From the NCBI GenBank assembly GCA_041319085.1, contig CP101033.1:1514501-1578500 (forward strand): DNA of 64,000 nucleotides, in the 5' to 3' direction. The DNA comes from Aeromonas veronii (lineage in GTDB: Bacteria; Pseudomonadota; Gammaproteobacteria; Enterobacterales; Aeromonadaceae). The first letter of the stretch is position 1. Every line of letters starts with the position of its first letter. The notes below the pieces were generated by a model. It searched no databases. It was given only the letters and a program-made list of their open reading frames with translations, and was not told the DNA's origin. Both the position numbers and the translations under genes were made by a program. Below, piece after piece: positions 61,952 to 64,000 of the stretch.

Positions 61952-62533
61952 ATGACTGAGTACCTGCTTTTATTGATCGGCACCGTGCTGGTTAACAACT
62001 TCGTGCTGGTGAAATTCCTCGGCCTCTGCCCCTTTATGGGGGTCTCCGGCAAGCTGGAAACCGCCATCGGCATGGGGCTGGCGACCACCTTCGTGATGAC
62101 CCTCGCCAGTGCCAGCTCCTATCTGGTGGAGCACTATATCCTGCTGCCGCTGGATATCGCCTATTTGCGCACCCTCGCCTTTATTCTGGTGATCGCCGTG
62201 GTGGTGCAGTTTACCGAGATGGTGGTGCGCAAGAGCAGCCCGACCCTCTATCGCCTGCTGGGGATCTTCTTGCCCCTCATCACCACCAACTGCGCGGTGC
62301 TCGGGGTGGCGCTGCTCAGCATCAATGAGCGACACAACTTTATCCAGAGCGTGATCTACGGCTTTGGCGCCGCCACCGGCTTCTCGCTGGTGCTGATCCT
62401 GTTTGCCGCCATGCGCGAGCGTCTGGTCGCCGCTGATGTGCCCGCGCCGTTTCGCGGGGTGTCGATTGCCATGATCACCGCCGGTCTGATGTCGCTGGCC
62501 TTTATGGGCTTTACCGGCCTTATCAAGATATAG
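61952..62533 (+). CDS. rsxA: Electron transport complex subunit RsxA/RnfA
   Basis: Integral membrane subunit (193 aa, six helices) of the Rnf/Rsx complex, which couples electron flow between NADH and ferredoxin to ion gradients and, in E. coli, keeps SoxR reduced. [18 protein letters not shown] and [11 protein letters not shown] are the conserved segments, each with a Cys involved in iron-sulfur or flavin chemistry. The ATG at 61952 is one codon after an alternative TTG. It starts the rsxABC run. Confidence 0.96.
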   Translation: MTEYLLLLIGTVLVNNFVLVKFLGLCPFMGVSGKLETAIGMGLATTFVMTLASASSYLVEHYILLPLDIAYLRTLAFILVIAVVVQFTEMVVRKSSPTLYRLLGIFLPLITTNCAVLGVALLSINERHNFIQSVIYGFGAATGFSLVLILFAAMRERLVAADVPAPFRGVSIAMITAGLMSLAFMGFTGLIKI

Positions 62534-62537
62534 CGCT

Positions 62538-63116
62538 ATGACTCACATACTCTTTGCCATTCTGGTGCTCACCCTGCTGGCGCTGGCGTTCGGGATTATC
62601 CTGGGCTTTGCCGCCGTCAAGTTTCATGTGGAAGCAGACCCCATCGTCGATCAGCTCGATGCCCTGCTGCCCCAGACACAGTGTGGCCAGTGCGGCTATC
62701 CCGGCTGCAAACCCTACGCCGAGGCGCTCGCCAACGGCGATCAGATCAACAAGTGCGTACCCGGTGGCGAGGCCACCATGCGCAAGATTGCCGAGCTGAT
62801 GGGGGTCGAGCCCCAGCCGCTGGGGGGCAGTGACGAGGCCGCAGTGCCAGTCAAAAAGGTCGCCTTTATCCACGAAGATCAGTGCATCGGCTGTACCAAG
62901 TGCATTCAGGCCTGCCCGGTGGATGCCATCGTCGGCGCCACCAAGGCGATGCATACCGTGATTGCCAACGAGTGCACCGGTTGCGATCTCTGTGTCGATC
63001 CCTGCCCGACCGACTGCATCGAGATGATCCCGGTGCCTACCACGGTCGATAACTGGAAGTGGGATCTCAATAACGTGCATGTTCCGGGCAAGATTCCGGT
63101 CAAGATAGTGGAATAA
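62538..63116 (+). CDS. rsxB: Electron transport complex subunit RsxB/RnfB
   Basis: A 192-aa iron-sulfur subunit: one N-terminal membrane helix, a 4Fe-4S site [16 protein letters not shown] (about residues 49-64), then two ferredoxin-type clusters [16 protein letters not shown] and [16 protein letters not shown] (about residues 115-158). All cluster Cys are present. It starts 4 bp after rsxA. Confidence 0.96.
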   Translation: MTHILFAILVLTLLALAFGIILGFAAVKFHVEADPIVDQLDALLPQTQCGQCGYPGCKPYAEALANGDQINKCVPGGEATMRKIAELMGVEPQPLGGSDEAAVPVKKVAFIHEDQCIGCTKCIQACPVDAIVGATKAMHTVIANECTGCDLCVDPCPTDCIEMIPVPTTVDNWKWDLNNVHVPGKIPVKIVE

Positions 63117-63130
63117 ACAGCGGAGCAACC

Positions 63131-64000
63131 ATGCATTCCTTACTCGAACGTATCAAAGCCGGCACGCTCTGGGACTTTCACGGTGGCATTCACCCCGCCG
63201 ACAACAAGCTGCAATCGAGCCAGAGCCCGGTGGTGGACGCCGGTCTCCCGCCGCAACTTATTATTCCGCTGCGCCAGCACGCTGGCCCCGCCGGCGATCT
63301 GCTGGTGCAGGTGGGCGACAAGGTCAAAAAAGGGCAACCGCTGACCCGTTACGCCAAGGGGCGCACGGTGCCGGTGCATGCCTCCACCTCGGGCACCATC
63401 ACCGAGATTGGCAACCACACGGTTGCCCACCCCTCCGGACTCGGCGATCTCTGTGTCATCCTCACTCCCGATGGCGAGGATGAGTGGGGCGAGCGCAATG
63501 GCAAAGCCGATTACTGGAATCTGGAGCGGGGCGAGCTGCTCGAGCGCATTCAGCAGGCGGGAGTGGCGGGCCTTGGCGGCGCCGTGTTCCCGACCCACAG
63601 CAAGCTCGACGGCCGCGGCCAGCTCACCGAGATCCTGATCGTTAACGGACTGGAGTGCGAACCCTATATCACCACCGACGATCGGCTGATGCAGCAGTAC
63701 TCAGGCGAGATCATGGATGGCATCCGGGTGCTCAAGCACCTGCTCAAACCGAAACTCACCCTGATCGGGGTGGAAGACAACAAGCCCGAGGCGATCGAGC
63801 AGCTGACCCGCCACGCCACAGACCCGGACGTGCTGGTCAAGACGGTGCCGACCAAGTACCCCTCGGGCGGCGCCAAGCAGACCATCGAGCTGCTCACCGG
63901 CCGTCAGGTGCCCAAGGGGGGCCGCGCGGTCGATATCGGCATCATGGTGCTCAACGTCGCCACCGTGTTTGCCATCAAGCGCGCCATTATCGACGGCGAA
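63131..64000 (+). CDS. rsxC: Electron transport complex subunit RsxC/RnfC, 5' part
   Basis: The first 290 codons are present; the gene runs off the window. The N-terminal WDFHGGIHPADNK and the GDKVKKGQPL/ASTSGTITEI lipoyl-like region are followed by the NADH/FMN-binding domain: AGVAGLGGAVFPTHSKL, LIVNGLECEPYITTDDRL and KYPSGGAKQ. The ferredoxin-like clusters and any long C-terminal repeat tail lie beyond the end. It is 14 bp after rsxB with GGAGCAACC as ribosome site. Confidence 0.96.
   Translation, partial: MHSLLERIKAGTLWDFHGGIHPADNKLQSSQSPVVDAGLPPQLIIPLRQHAGPAGDLLVQVGDKVKKGQPLTRYAKGRTVPVHASTSGTITEIGNHTVAHPSGLGDLCVILTPDGEDEWGERNGKADYWNLERGELLERIQQAGVAGLGGAVFPTHSKLDGRGQLTEILIVNGLECEPYITTDDRLMQQYSGEIMDGIRVLKHLLKPKLTLIGVEDNKPEAIEQLTRHATDPDVLVKTVPTKYPSGGAKQTIELLTGRQVPKGGRAVDIGIMVLNVATVFAIKRAIIDGE

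Overview
The window reads as an ordinary chromosomal segment of a GC-rich gammaproteobacterium, most likely Aeromonas or a close relative. This is inferred from many E. coli-type gene blocks carrying divergent sequences: seqA-pgm, msbA-lpxK-ycaR-kdsB, uvrY-uvrC-pgsA-tRNA-Gly-Cys-Leu, cmk-rpsA-ihfB-lapA-lapB-pyrF and rsxABC. To these are added a rhombosortase, ComEC, ecotin and a lysine riboswitch in front of an NhaC-type carrier. I see no rRNA operon, CRISPR array, intact insertion sequence or prophage.

Layout. 0-4 kb: partial ybfF, seqA (replication sequestration), pgm, and mltB on the opposite strand. 4-12 kb: a seven-gene minus-strand ynj-type cluster in the order DUF1499 protein, ynjA, a VTT-FAD disulfide-reductase fusion, ynjB, ynjC, ynjD, ynjF. 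Its genes overlap or nearly abut. 12-19 kb: a YafC-like LysR regulator, then the glycerol regulon glpF-glpK (minus) facing glpR and glpD (plus). 19-25 kb: ecotin, maoP-hdfR overlapping as one operon, an orphan JetD/toprim-like protein, aspC, and two DUF2062 membrane proteins. 25-32 kb: comEC, the lipid A/KDO genes msbA-lpxK-ycaR-kdsB, then uvrY. 32-36 kb: uvrC, pgsA, three tRNA genes and a small remnant region. 36-45 kb: lysine-riboswitch-controlled carrier, tdk, an 81-bp repeat, nfsA, a coiled-coil membrane protein, yecM, ynfM/ynfL, a CysB-family regulator and ribA. 45-54 kb: cmk-rpsA-ihfB-lapAB-pyrF, rhombosortase, a DTW-domain tRNA enzyme, queC-queE, a DUF3820 protein and a PduO-type adenosyltransferase. 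54-64 kb: rluF, rsmS, a YciA-like thioesterase, small unknowns, a second copy of the 81-bp repeat, a VOC protein, a large PLD-helicase-DUF3427 protein that looks like an acquired defence gene, and the start of the rsx/rnf electron-transport operon.

Most genes are housekeeping: envelope (mltB, msbA, lpxK, kdsB, pgsA, lapAB), nucleotides and cofactors (cmk, pyrF, tdk, ribA, queC/E), translation and DNA (rpsA, ihfB, seqA, maoP, uvrC). The less ordinary items are the redox/VTT insertion in the ynj cluster, the two-level riboswitch leader, the degenerate toprim-like orphan, the inverted pair of 81-bp repeats 19 kb apart, a VOC gene fragment next to the adenosyltransferase gene, and the DUF3427 helicase.
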